Positions 33,261 through 44,122 are shown, counted from the first letter of the stretch. The stretch is DNA of 64,000 bases from Ryuthela nishihirai (GCA_038380435.1 JAWZYU010000005.1:34804001-34868000); one strand, 5' to 3'. The notes: generated from the letters alone by a model not told the origin. Made by a program: numbers and translations.

Positions 33261-34730
33261 GACGAAAAAGTGAAAAGTATTTTTTTTAAACGAGCTAAAA
33301 TTGTAAAAGTGGAAATTTGAAATAATTTCTCAACGTGTAACATTTCTTGGTAAAAATATTGTTATTTATTTCATTGCGGTCAAGCAGTTTGTTCTTGGAA
33401 GTTGTTTATAAGTAATGAACCGCATGCCAAACAGAGGGGTGTGATTATATTTAAGAGCATATGTCTGTTGTAATAACTGTGTATATGCTCCTTAATAACA
33501 ACTGGAATGCAGAGTTAGATAAATGAACTTATTAAAATGTCATGCCACTCCAGATATAATTTTGCTTCCTGCTCTCCTTGATGAAAAGTCTCTAGACACC
33601 ACTGGCTTGGGGTTTTGCAATCTGGATACTTAGCCAGCCTTTCAGGAGAAAGGTGGGACTAAAAAGGGAAACCACTCAACCAACTTCTCTGAAGACTACC
33701 GTATTTTTCCTCCACACTCCCACTTTCTCTAACGTTTACTTGCTTGTAAAATATATTTTATAGCTTTTGGCACGCTCGACGTAAGAACTCGCTCGTTGTA
33801 ATCGTTAATAAAGGTTTTGACCATGAAATTAATTAAAAATATTTTAAGTGGATTAAATGTCAGCAGTTATTAAAATCGGAAAAACTGATTTCTTTCAGAC
33901 TTTTTTTTTTTGCAAAGTATGATCAGAAGAGAAAAAAAAAAACTCGTCGGGTGTAAATGATGGGAGCAAATCTCGTTAAAGGTGAACGCATTTCTCAGAA
34001 GAGCTAAACCGGAAGAGCTATGAACAAATCCTAGCCCATTAAAACCCAATTCGGTCATGCTATATTCAAATTAATGCAAATGTTGATAAAAACCGGTTTT
34101 AACATCCATAATTTAAGGAATAACACCATTTTTTGCCTATGTTGGTGGGGAGAAAATGAAAGAAGACATGTTTTTTAAGTAGGCATTTTTTTCTAAGTAA
34201 TGGAAACTATATAGTGTGTCTATTACGTATGCAAGAGGTTTTGTAGTATGTTGTAACTGGCTGAAGGGGAGGTTAATTCATTGATAGATTACTCTCTAAA
34301 ACAGGAACTCTTATTTAGATGAGTAAGGAGAACTGGAACAGAACTTGGAGGACTCAGAGATAAGCCACATTTCGGTTCATCTAATGCATAGTAACAGCTG
34401 CATTAAATAGTTTCTGCAACTTAATATTTATTTATGCGTAGAGAGAAGAAACAATGAAAAATGAAAAGATAAAAAAAAATTCGGAAAACTCCTTGCCAAT
34501 ATCGCCTTGTCCGAGAAGAATTCCTTAAAAGTAGGCAAAACCTTTGGTGCAATACAAATCTGTTGTGATAGTAATTTCGTTTATTTTTAGTAAATCCGAT
34601 ATTGTAACCACAGTCGAATTCTGATTTTTTTTCTCGCTTAAAAAAATCCAAGATAATGACTTCATTTGTCGTCTATAGTCTGTAGCCATTAAAGTTTTTT
34701 GTTTTTAAGGTAGATTAAAATTTTTTTTGC
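33261..34730. other. Unannotated, probable Rx intron
   Basis: No exon with homeodomain coding was recognised here. ORFs in this stretch are short and AT-driven. Confidence 0.4.
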
Positions 34731-34754
34731 GTTGGATAAATATCGATGGAATAT

Positions 34755-35065
34755 TAAGATTCGAACTTTCCGAATATCTCAAAAGCTATAATTGCGCTCT
34801 CTAACGGTGGAAAATGTTGGAAATGACAAAATCTTGAACGAATGTTGCAAACGATGTATTTAAGGTAGAAATTTAGGTAGTGGTAAATACTTAGGTAATT
34901 TTAATTTAAATCGCCAGAAGTCACTAAATATGGGAAAGTCGAAACTTTTAACGAATGTTGCAAGTGATCTCTTTATTGTAGAAATATGAAACTTCAGTGA
35001 TAGAATGTCAAGATATATTCCTCTGACAACAACAACTGCCCCCATTTTCTGAGAGGGGTGTGAGA
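34755..35065 (-). repeat. Dispersed GAGGGCGCTATT-type repeat, reverse copy
   Basis: Reverse-strand hallmarks: GCTATAATTGCGCTCTCTAA, GGTGGAAAATG, AACGAATGTTGCAAACGAT, and a second AACGAATGTTGCAAGTGAT at about 34958. It thus holds two partial units. Confidence 0.65.
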
Positions 35066-35610
35066 ACAGCAACGTCTTAATTTGAAGGAATAAAATATAT
35101 ATATTTTATATTGTAAAATATCACTATTTACCTTTTTTTTATCATCCATTAGTTCGAATTAAGAGTGCAAAAGTAGGTGAAAGAAAAACTTTATTCTCTT
35201 CGAAAATGAAATTCCCCTAAGTGCCAGAGACGATATACGCTTTTCTAGCTAAAATATTTAATTCATTGCGAATACTAGGCATTCACTGCTTTAACGGGCA
35301 TGATATCTGTTGATATCTTTTCTAACTAAATTATAGGGATTCTACTTGTGAATGATGATCATTAGAATTTAGAGTTTAGTTTCTTAGAGCTATAAGATGG
35401 AATACGTGACTTGTATTCATTTCAGACAAAAAAAAATAGAACTGCCGATTGCTTATTTGTGTAATCCTAGTATAAATTCTTGGAATAGATTCTTTACACA
35501 TTTACACGTATGTGAAACTGACAGAAAAATTGCTCAAATGGATAGGTAATGATGAAATATTATAAATCTCACTTTCCCAAGTTCTCAGCAGCTATAATTG
35601 CAAATTACGA

Positions 35611-35735
35611 AAATGCAATTATGTTCTATTATTCAAATCACGAAAATAGTTTGAATTTAGTAAGTTTTTTATGAAAATGCAATTACATTACATTATACAA
35701 ATTGTAAAAATGATTTGAATTTAGTAGGTGTTTTC
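35611..35735. repeat. About 64-bp direct duplication in the intron before the Rx exon
   Basis: GAAAATGCAATTA begins two adjacent units, each ending in TTTGAATTTAGTA. Both contain TAATTGC/GCAATTA words, the core recognised by homeodomains. A regulatory role is speculation. Confidence 0.6.
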
Positions 35736-35746
35736 AAAAATTGACC

Positions 35747-35779
35747 CTAACATCTTTTTCATTTTTTATCTTCCTTTAG
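35747..35779 (+). promoter_or_regulatory. Splice branch point and acceptor for the Rx exon
   Basis: CTAAC at 35747-35751 matches a branch-point consensus. A T-rich tract and TTTAG ending at 35779 follow, with the exon starting GTGTGG at 35780. Confidence 0.8.
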
Positions 35780-36337
35780 GTGTGGTTCCAAAATCGAAGA
35801 GCCAAGTGGAGAAGACAAGAAAAACTGGAGAGCCAGAATGCTCTTCGAACACTAGGTCACATGACTGGTGATTATTCCGGCGCGGGGTCCGGTATCCCGC
35901 GATCTCAGTCTCCGATCACTAGTCTCGCTACAGCACTCGGCTCGTGTTCGCCTCCAACATCCGCTGCGACTCCTTCTGGACCTCCTCAATTAGCCCTTGA
36001 TCCGTGGCTTACAGCCCCGCTTTTGGGTTCTTCTCTGACCGGACTGCCTGGCTTTCTCAACCGACACCCCGCTGTGTATCCTAGCTACCTAACCCCTGCC
36101 GCTCCAACGGCAGCATTAACCGTCCCTTGCTCTGCGGCACTCAACGGTCTGGTGCCGGGAACACCGGTTACTTCAGCAGCTTTGGAGCATCCCGGACCAG
36201 TGAACTTGACTCTTACAACAGCTGACAGCAAGACAGATGATCCGGGATTAGATCCGCGTAGTTCCAGCATCGTTGCTCTCAGGATGAAGGCTAAGGAACA
36301 CGTGGAATTCATCAACAAAGGACTCACGATCATATGA
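35780..36337 (+). CDS. Rx: Retinal homeobox protein Rx/RAX, last coding exon
   Basis: This exon encodes the C-terminal 185 residues of a paired-like homeodomain transcription factor, a nuclear DNA-binding regulator of eye and anterior brain development. It opens with VWFQNRRAKWRRQEKLE, the end of homeodomain helix 3 and the Rx-typical tail; Gln-50 is present. The start is a splice acceptor (TTTAG at 35775-35779), not a start codon. A phase-0 intron between homeodomain residues 46 and 47 is the usual position in paired-type genes. The middle is Pro/Ser/Ala-rich and includes a DPWLTAPLL and LPGFL region comparable to vertebrate RAX. Residues about 158-177 (SSSIVALRMKAKEHVEFI) form the OAR motif. 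TGA is at 36335-36337. The frame is intact and GC content is above its surroundings. Homeodomain residues 1-46 and the N-terminus must lie upstream and were not found. Assignment to Rx rather than another OAR gene rests on the post-homeodomain and OAR sequences. Confidence 0.93.
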   Translation: MWFQNRRAKWRRQEKLESQNALRTLGHMTGDYSGAGSGIPRSQSPITSLATALGSCSPPTSAATPSGPPQLALDPWLTAPLLGSSLTGLPGFLNRHPAVYPSYLTPAAPTAALTVPCSAALNGLVPGTPVTSAALEHPGPVNLTLTTADSKTDDPGLDPRSSSIVALRMKAKEHVEFINKGLTII

Positions 36338-36743
36338 CATTGAGAAGACTGACGTTGGTGAAAATAAACGTTCTTTTTTCCCCCCAGACTGCTATTTAGA
36401 GATTTGGCGATACTTTTTTATGAACTTTTCCAACTCTCGTGACGGACATAACTGATGAAAGTGTAAACTTGAATTATTAATTTTCATTTCACAGTCGATC
36501 ATATATCGCGTGATATTCGGTTGTGATGATTTTAAACCAGGTAACAGCGAGGAGAGTGAAATGAAAGAGAATGTGTGCTACCAGAGTCTACGGAATGTGC
36601 TGCTTGAAGCTTTGGAGATAATAAATTAATAATTATTTAAGAAATGTCTCTTAGCTTCAAGCGTCATGCCTACTCAAGCCAATTCAATGTTTGTGAATAT
36701 TAATATACGTCCCGCTGTCATATGTCAAATTGTGTGTAATAAA
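36338..36743 (+). other. Probable 3' UTR of Rx with polyadenylation signals
   Basis: AATAAA words occur at 36363-36368, 36620-36625 and 36738-36743. The first is very close to the stop codon, so the second or third is more likely used. No repeats interrupt this stretch. Confidence 0.6.
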
Positions 36744-37176
36744 TCCGGTGTCTTTGAAAGAAAAAAAAAAACGAGAAATGACAATTTTCAAAGTGTCCCT
36801 CTTTCATGTAGCCTAGATATTTTCAAACTAGACTTCACCAAAAGTTTCCAAATGAGAAAAATGGAGGAGGAGGAGGTTTGTCTGCTTCTGGCCCGAGGGT
36901 GGGAAACACATTTCTCCAAATTCTGAAATTGAAGAAAAACATATTTTACACATAGCCATTATTTACTATTATAGAAAAAACAATTGTATTTCCTTCAACT
37001 CGAATTTGGTCTAGTTACTTCGGTATTCCTTTCGACAATTCATGTTGGTGTAACATTTAGTCCAGTGGTCTCCAAATATTTTGAGCCTAGCGCCCCATTT
37101 ACCTATTCCAATGCCCCCTTTACTGCCTCTTACGACTCCATTACATTCTCTCCTCATGCAATTAAACACTTTTTTG
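36744..37176. other. Spacer with a possible hAT-end remnant
   Basis: CAGTGGTCTCCAAATATTTT near 37063 looks like one hAT terminus, but no partner end was found. No gene seen. Confidence 0.4.
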
Positions 37177-37186
37177 GGGTCTAAAT

Positions 37187-37397
37187 AAAAAAAATAAAAA
37201 TAAATACCCCCTTAAGCAGCTGCTTGCCACAGAGGTCTGACAGGAGCCTGTCAGTTTATATGCCATAGTAGAAGGTCTGAGAGGATGGCAGAACCTCAGC
37301 AGAAAAACGACACATACATCCATGCCTTACCCGGGGCTCAAACCCTTAGATCAGTAGCCAAGCGCGCTAACCACTTGGTCATGGGACGGCGTGGGGG
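37187..37397 (-). mobile_element. SINE-B copy with probable TSD
   Basis: Reverse SINE-B. GGGGTCTAAA is found before it (37177-37186) and after it (from about 37399). Tail A-rich, palindromes intact, head GCGCTAACCACTTGGTCA. Confidence 0.93.
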
Positions 37398-37650
37398 GGG
37401 GGGTCTAAAACTAGTTGAAATAATATTTATCATGCATATAGATTTACGTGTATTTTGATGAATCAATGGTCAATCCATCCAATAAATATCCGTGAATTTC
37501 TTATTTTTTTTCCTTAAAAAAAAAGACAAAACATGCAATACCACGTTAATCAAAGAATTATTCGATGTTCCGTTTAATTTATTTCTACGTGAAAAATTAA
37601 GAAGAAAAAAAAAAACCGTTCCCCAAATTTTTAAAACCAATGACTTAGAC

Positions 37651-38360
37651 CAGCGCTGTCCAACTAGCGGACCGCACAAGGATTTTTGTGGCCCGTGAAC
37701 AAAATCAAGTTTTTACTTGAAATTTTAAATAAATATCTATAATCCACCTTATAATTTTTTTGTCAATTTATATTACTTTACTTGATATGCAATCTTCAAC
37801 TTACTCATTTGCTTAATTAACTCATTTGCTCATTGCATTCTATTTGCAATTATTATTGCATTATTTCAACTTACTCATTCTATTCTTATTGCCGAAAAAC
37901 TACAGCCACAATGCTCCCATTAAATTTATTAAATATTTAATAAGGTTTAGAAAATTTATATTTGTTTATTATTACTTATTTTTCACATAAAAAAATAATT
38001 TTTTTTAGGTGACATGAACTGACTTTTTAATTACCTATCCTGTCCTATTCTTTTATTTTGTCCCGCGAAATATTGGCTAAAGGAAAAATGTCCCGCGAAA
38101 TATTGGCGAAAGAAAAAATGGCCCACGAAATATTGGTGAAAGGAAAAATGGTCCGCGAAATATTGGCGAAAGAAAAAATGGCACACGAAATATTGGTGAA
38201 AGGAAAAATGGCCCGCGAAATATTGGCGAAAGGAAAAATGGCCCGCGAAATATTGGCGAAAGGAAAAATGGCCCGCGAAATATTGACGGAAGGAAAATGG
38301 CCCGCGAAATATTGGCGAAAGGAAAAATGGCCCGCCGTCTTCAGAAGTTGGACAGCACTG
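37651..38360. mobile_element. hAT-type element, 710 bp, carrying a minisatellite
   Basis: Ends are CAGCGCTGTCCAACTAG and (reverse) CAGTGCTGTCCAACTTC. Target duplication is ACTTAGAC (37643-37650) and ACCTAGAC (38361-38368), one mismatch. No transposase ORF. The right third is a 30-bp tandem repeat. Confidence 0.9.
38061..38335 (+). repeat. 30-bp minisatellite inside the hAT element, nine copies
   Basis: Units of GCCCGCGAAATATTGGCGAA plus AGGAAAAATG start at 38061, 38091, 38121, 38151, 38181, 38211, 38241, 38271 and 38300. Since 30 is divisible by three, the plus strand yields a 102-codon ORF with ten-residue repeats (MAREILAKGK type). I treat that as fortuitous. The GCCCGC word also occurs near the left terminus as GGCCCGTG. 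Confidence 0.96.
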
Positions 38361-38368
38361 ACCTAGAC

Positions 38369-38764
38369 CATTTTCCCACGTGACACGTTTAGTGGAGTGC
38401 CACTTGGTTGACTGAAATGATTATTTTGCTTTAATGGTTTTGGACGCCCTCCCCTAATTCCCATACATTTGATAGCTTTTCCCCCAAATTTCTGATATGG
38501 GCTTTCCCGTGCTAACCTGCAATTCCAATTTTTACTTGCAGTAGAACCCGCGTTCTAAACTAAAACCACTTTATTGTATGAAACTATACGAATAGTAATA
38601 GCTGTAGTTCATAGGTTCCGATGCTTATAGTAAGGATCGAGTTCTCCGAGAGGTCTTTGACTGTGTTACTTACGTATTATGTGGTATTTAACCTTAAAGT
38701 TTGATTATATTGGTATTCAATTACAACAGGACATTTGCTAGTATTATATTACACGGTAACTAGA
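38369..38764. other. Unannotated spacer
   Basis: Nothing recognised. Confidence 0.4.
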
Positions 38765-38765
38765 C

Positions 38766-39055
38766 AGGTTGGATTGTGTTGTTACACCTCTGAGTGGCAC
38801 TTTTTTTGCATATAATGGTGAAGGACCCCGAGAGCTCAGAAAAGGTTGAGGGGAGGGCAAGGAAGTAGATCCACTGAAATCCTGATAAGAGACAGATGGT
38901 AGCTTCCCATCAAGACCATCCAGCGTGTTCTTGAACGTGCACAGAATATGGTTTTCTCACACAAGGGGTCATGGATTAACATCCCATCCGACGGACGGTG
39001 GCCTTTCCAAGACTATGTGTCCCCTACTAACCGTGGGCAGGACGGGGAGTTCTTC
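38766..39055 (-). mobile_element. Diverged SINE-A, head missing
   Basis: Tail TTGTTACACCTCTGAGTGGC, body with CATCCAGCGTGTTC and CCATCCGACGGACGG, ending at GGGCAGGACGGGGAGTTC. Confidence 0.87.
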
Positions 39056-39104
39056 GACAATCACTAACTAGTAGATAAATCTAGTCAATATGGGATGATA
39101 GTTT

Positions 39105-39330
39105 TCAAAAAGAAATTTATAATTTTTCTACTTTTGCGCGCTCTAGCAATTGAAACAAACAAATGATTGAGAAAAATGCAAGTTGCATTTTATTAGAAAC
39201 TGTAAAACCGAAAAACAATTTTTCGTCTACCTCTTAAAACGAAAAAGTTGTGTTTTCATCTTCCCCCCTGGGTTTACGGAGAAAAATAGTTGTTGTCAGT
39301 TTAAACCTCTTGACCTTCACACTCCATCTG
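39105..39330 (+). repeat. Dispersed GAGGGCGCTATT-type repeat
   Basis: CTCTTAAAACGAAAAAGTTG, then TTTTCATCTTCC, and GTTGTCAGTTTAAACCTCTT plus GACC, matching 40855-40933 closely. Confidence 0.7.
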
Positions 39331-39703
39331 GGGCAGGGTTTCAGTCGGTAGTGCGCCAGGTTCGTAATCTGCAGCTCCCAGGTTCGAGTCCCAGATGAGT
39401 CAGCGTTAAGATTTATCTCCGCAAAACTCCCCGCCCTGCTCACGGTCAGTAGGAGACACCGATGGGCTTGGAAAGGCCGTCATCCGTCGGATGGGACGTT
39501 GAGCCTCGTGTGCGGGAGAGCAATATCCTGTGCACGTTAAAGAACAGCTGGTTGGCCTTGACAGGAGGTTACCATCTGTCTCCCAACAGCTGTTCCAGTT
39601 GGTCCCATCCCCCAACCTTCTCTGAGCCCTAGGGGTCCTTTTGACCTGCCCATTTAGTATATGGTGTGCCAAAAAGTGCCGTTCAGAAGTAAAAACAACA
39701 ACT
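39331..39703 (+). mobile_element. SINE-A copy
   Basis: Head TTTCAGTCGGTAGTGCGCC, B box GGTTCGAGTCCC, body and tail AGTGCCGTTCAGAAGTAAAA. It abuts the LINE fragment on its right. Confidence 0.92.
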
Positions 39704-39707
39704 CTAG

Positions 39708-40150
39708 AGTTAGTTATGGCAGTGAAACTTATACACTTTGTAAACAAGATAACAGGAAACTAGATGCTTTTGATTCCAGATGCTTACGCAGTATCTTGGG
39801 CATTAAGTGGTTCAACTTTGTAACTAATGATGAGGTTAGGCAGAGTTTGCAACCTCCTTTAAGCAGCATATTGTGCAGAGAGAGACTCCATTGGTTTGGC
39901 CATCTTGCCCATATGAATAATTATAGATTGGTGAATAGGGTTATGAGCAGTGTGCCTAAAGGCCTCAGAAAGAGGGGGAGACCTAGGATGTGGTGGGCAG
40001 ACAATGTCAAACAGGACCTTTTTAGAATTGATGAGCAGTGACCAGATGCAGCAGATGTTGCTCAGGACAGACTTGCTTGGAGAACTAAATTTCAAGGTCT
40101 GGTTGGACCTCCGTAGCCCATGGCTGCTTCAGGATAATGATGATGATGAA
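39708..40150 (+). pseudogene. LINE 3' end, reverse-transcriptase C-terminal fragment
   Basis: Encodes SYGSETYTLCKQDNRKLDAF, then RERLHWFGHLAHMNNYRLV and RKRGRPRMWWADNVKQDL, the C-terminal region of the LINE at 9480-10890. A TGA follows near 40041. It ends in GATGATGATGAAAA, the simple-repeat 3' tail also seen in the other copy. 5'-truncated, so a dead-on-arrival insertion. Confidence 0.92.
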
Positions 40151-40650
40151 AACGTGCATACCCTATTTGTCACAAGCAAAATGTATTCTTCTTACGTTTT
40201 TTCCAATTAAAACCCTTCGTCGATCGCGCTCTGTTTTGTAACACGAATGGTCGCACTGGGTCTGGCAGACCAATGCTATCTTTCTTAATATTAAACACCG
40301 ATATTCAGTTTTTTTTATTAAACTTATATTTTACTAATTTGAAACATTCTTTTCATTGATGTACATATTAATCTATATTAAGCAATAAATATTAGCACTA
40401 ATTAATTTTTCTTCTAATAACTGATATTTCACAGTTTTATATACTTGTAAATGACATTAAAGCATTTCTAATTACCAGATAAGAGAATCTACTGTATATC
40501 TGATAGGATCTACCTTGTCTGTTCGCTATTTTCAGGATCCCCCAAAATTTTTCTCGTCTCAAAAGAATGGTCCCCCTTTAAAAAAAGCCGCAAGAATTTC
40601 TTCTAAATGATAACCATGAAATCATACCAGCAAAATGTGGAATCCCTAGC
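40151..40650. other. AT-rich spacer
   Basis: No gene or repeat recognised. Confidence 0.4.
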
Positions 40651-40654
40651 ATTA

Positions 40655-40925
40655 AGTAATCTTTTGCAATATTCGTTTAAAGTTTTGACTGTTTACAACT
40701 TCCATCGTTGAAGGACGCTATTGGGGTTTCTATTTTCGACCATTAGCTTTCTTTACCAGTGAAAATTCGAACTAGTGGATGGTTGGGAAAACGCAGAGAG
40801 TAATATTTCACTAGTTGCCTATTTTCATTCACACAACAAATTTTCATTCATCTCTTAAAACGAAAAGTTTTGTTTTTCCTTTCACACTGGGGGTAAGAGA
40901 CCAAATTATTGCTGTCATTATAAAC
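40655..40925 (+). repeat. Dispersed GAGGGCGCTATT-type repeat
   Basis: TTTGCAATATTCGTTTAAAG, CATCGTTGAAGGACGCTATT, CTCTTAAAACGAAAAG, and CATTATAAACCTCTAGACC, which is where the following hAT element inserted. Confidence 0.75.
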
Positions 40926-40933
40926 CTCTAGAC

Positions 40934-41271
40934 CAGGGATGGGAAAATTCCTCTCAATCGAGATGATTTTTTGTATCCCGCCGGCAACGGGTGACATTCA
41001 ATATACAACCAAATTTTGGTGAAATCGTCGGGAAAATGCAGCTGATCCGTCTCATTTAAAACATGAATTTAATTATGTATGTTTTTAAACGAAATTTTTC
41101 TTCCCTTTGTTTAATAAATAGTATTATTTCAAGATCGATATAATCACTTCTTTATTATTTCCCGTAGTTATGTATATAATATATAGTTTCATAGAACTTC
41201 CAATACGGCCCTCCTAATGTCTAACTTTTTTTTTTAGTGCCCCGCAGAGAAAAAAACCTTTCCCACCACTA
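40934..41271. mobile_element. hAT-type element, 338 bp
   Basis: Ends CAGGGATGGGAAAATTCC and (reverse) TAGTGGTGGGAAAGGTTT. Target duplication CTCTAGAC (40926-40933) and CTCTAGAT (41272-41279). It is inserted in a copy of the dispersed repeat, which resumes after it. Confidence 0.82.
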
Positions 41272-41800
41272 CTCTAGATGATCATTACACTCTACCACCA
41301 AAATTTCAAATATCGTACACAAAAAGATCTTTTTTAATATTTGTTTGGGAGTTTTGTTATTTTCTACCTTTTTTTCACCATTAGAGGGTGCTATTAAGTT
41401 ATTGAGAGATTCGTAAAATACGAAAAGTTATATTGCATTAGTACTTATCAACGTACTAAAAAAAATTTATTTATCTCTAAAAGCAAAAAAAGGTTAACAC
41501 TAGGCATTATAAAAGAGTGTTGGATAAATGAAATTCTTACATAAGTCTATTATTATATTTGATTCATCAGATCTGAATTTTTTTTCAACTTTTTTTGCTT
41601 TAAAACATTCAGTAATTTTTGTAATAATAAGTAAAAATGGAAGATATTGAACTATGTCTCCCATTTTTACTTATTACAGATCTTTTGGAATATTCGAGTT
41701 TTGATATTTTCCACCTTTCTTCCACACTTAGAGGGCGCTATTAAACTACTGAAAGGTTCGAAAAATGCTAAAAGTTATAGTTATCGTGCTGAGTCTGTGA
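41272..41800 (+). repeat. Dispersed GAGGGCGCTATT-type repeat, two further units
   Basis: After the hAT element: CATTACACTCTACCACCAAA, CACCATTAGAGGGTGCTATT, GAGAGATTCGTAAAATACG. A second unit has GGAATATTCGAGTTTTG and CACTTAGAGGGCGCTATTAA (about 41681-41800). Confidence 0.78.
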
Positions 41801-42160
41801 GAACCATTCGTTACAATTATGTGTCCTATCAAGTAACTAATGTGCGGATCTATGCGAAATTGCACCAAGATATAGTAAAGAAATGGAATGAAAGGTACTG
41901 AGTTAAAAATTGGTCCAAGCTAGCGTCGTTTGACAGAAATTCAAGATACAAAATCATATGGATCTGTGAGACCCAATGCGCCAGACGGATGGCTAGTGTG
42001 TCCCATTTTGTCAAGTCTTAAATCGTTAAAATTATTATTACGCTTAAAAAAAACTCAATTGAGAATCATTTTCATCAGGAAATTGCGTGAAAATTGTCTA
42101 GGTCAAAAATGGAATGATCGATCAAAAAACGATTGAAAACCGTATTTATACCATAATTTG
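41801..42160. other. Unannotated spacer
   Basis: Nothing recognised. Confidence 0.4.
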
Positions 42161-42162
42161 TA

Positions 42163-42380
42163 CAGTCGCTCAAAAAAATATCCGAACACTATGGTTGATT
42201 ACAGAATTCAGAAAATATATCTGGTAAAGATTTTTTTAGAAGTTAGTTATCTGGCAACCTTCGTGTTCAAAACAGTAGACGAAGATTGCCAGATCACTAA
42301 TTTCTAAAAAAAATTGTTGCCAGATATTTTTTCTCAATTCTGTAATCAACCATAGTGTTCGGGTATTTTTTGAGCGACTG
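42163..42380. mobile_element. Long-hairpin miniature Tc1/mariner-type element
   Basis: Ends CAGTCGCTCAAAAAAATA and its reverse complement, flanked by TA at 42161-42162 and 42381-42382. The arms are complementary over about 100 bp, including GAACACTATGGTTGATTACA and TCTGGCAAC words, around a loop of roughly 15 bases near 42275. The element is therefore almost wholly palindromic. Confidence 0.93.
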
Positions 42381-42617
42381 TACTATCGATAGCATAAACT
42401 AACCATTCGATTTCACCAATTTAAAGAAATGTTAAGGAGCATCTGATAAAGCTAATTTGAAAGTGATATCTTGTTAGAACTTTTTCAAGCACTAAAACCA
42501 CGACTTAATGAATGAGTCTGATGTCACAGTTAAAATAGAAGAATGAAAATAGTAATAGGAAAGAATAAAAAAAATAATATATACTTTCAAAAGGAATAAT
42601 AAATAAATCATCTAAAA

Positions 42618-42969
42618 CAGGCGTGTCCAATCTTTTGACTTCCCTGGGCCACATAAAGTGAAGATTTGACTTCCCTGGGCCACTTTGAATGAAGATTTGA
42701 TTTTCCTGGGCCATATTGAGTGAAGATGAATTGTTTTGGGTCGCACATAAAATATATAATATAGTTAATGTATATGAATAATAAAACTCATTTATTTTCT
42801 TATGATTTTTATTATGAAATTAAAAAAGGTCAATATAAAACTAGTGGGGTATAAAAAACTCGCTGAAAATTACATAATCATGTTGAAAGCTTATGTCGCA
42901 AACACGTAAACTTTACGATTTTGTAGGTCGCATTACTAGCTGTCCAGGGCCGCGGGTTGGACACGCCTG
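42618..42969. mobile_element. hAT-type miniature element, 352 bp
   Basis: Ends CAGGCGTGTCCAATCTTTTG and (reverse) CAGGCGTGTCCAACCCGC. Target duplication ATCTAAAA (42610-42617) and GTCTAAAA (42970-42977). Near the left end GACTTCCCTGGGCCAC is repeated in short tandem. It landed in one unit of an ~80-bp tandem duplication. Confidence 0.92.
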
Positions 42970-42977
42970 GTCTAAAA

Positions 42978-43100
42978 GTATGTTGTAAGCAGCTATTACG
43001 GAGAAAAAAAAATAATATATACTTTCAAAAGGAATAATAAACAAATCGTCTAAAAGTATGTTGTAAGCAGCTACTATGGAGAAAAAAGAATAATTAGTTG
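42978..43100. repeat. ~80-bp tandem duplication interrupted by the hAT element
   Basis: CTAAAAGTATGTTGTAAGCA starts at about 42972 and 43052. The unit also holds AATATATACTTTCAAAAGGA, which is found once more left of the hAT element (about 42573-42609). Confidence 0.85.
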
Positions 43101-43194
43101 AACATTTTAATAACGAATTTTTATTTATTAAATAAAAGCAGATAATCCAGGTTTGTGTTTTATACATAACTGTAATCTTTATTTTTCGTCAACA

Positions 43195-43730
43195 CAAATG
43201 TACTGTAATATAACTTATGAGCTTAGAGGTAGGATAAGTGGAATGGAGAGTATATGGATCGATATCAGGGAAAGAAATTAAGCGGAGTTGATATCAGGTT
43301 GACAAATTATGTGGAGATCGAAATCAGGTTTAAAAAAAAATGCTAATATTGAAAAAAAGGTTAATTAAATATATGAATTTTAAAATAAGGTTAAAAAATA
43401 TATATGGATGTAGAAATAAAGTTAGAAAAATATATGGATCCAGAAGTCAGGGAAACAAAATATAAGAATATCAACATTAGGTTACCAACACACAAACCTT
43501 AGGATATCGAAATCTGGTTAACAAAACATAAGGATTTTGGAATAAGTTAATAATAAACCTTGAAATCTGGTTAAAAAGAAAACACATAGATATCGAAACC
43601 AGGGCAATAAAATATGTGAATATCAAAATCAAGTTAAAGAAAATTTGTGGAAATTGAAATCTGGTTATCAAACATGTCCACCTCGACACCAGGCAGCAAA
43701 ATGTGTGGTTTTAGAAACGTTGATAAAATA
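43195..43730. repeat. Degenerate AT-rich tandem repeat
   Basis: About a dozen loose repeats of the pattern ATATGGATATCGAAATCAGG followed by TTAAC. Spacing is irregular, roughly 40-60 bp. Similarity between units is low. Confidence 0.65.
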
Positions 43731-44122
43731 TCTGACTGGTCAAAATCTGTGGCTCTTAGCTAAAAATATCTATATTAAAAAATATCTATATTGCCTTCTT
43801 TATTAGGGTCAATGAAATTCTGTTAGCTTCGATACAAGATTAAATGAAAAGAGTGGCTCTCGACAATTTGTTAAACAAAAATGAATAGGTCTAGCAGGTA
43901 GATTAACTCAATATGTAGTTGTTGATACAATGCAAACTAATTCAGTGACTTCCGTCACTTCACAAAATTTAAATGTGTTAAAATATAAATAATATCTTAA
44001 ACTAAAACATGTGACCTCCGAATATAAATTAAAAAAAAAGATCTCTACGTTATGTTGAATAAACAAACGTGATCATCATTACTGGATTAAATTAGATCAT
44101 GTGGCTTAAACGTAAAATTAAA

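Noticed and set aside
37063..37160. Possible hAT left end CAGTGGTCTCCAAATATTTT
   Set aside because: No matching right end or target duplication could be placed.
38058..38366. 102-codon ORF with MAREILAKGK repeats
   Set aside because: Produced by the 30-bp minisatellite inside a hAT element; no start context, no conserved flank.
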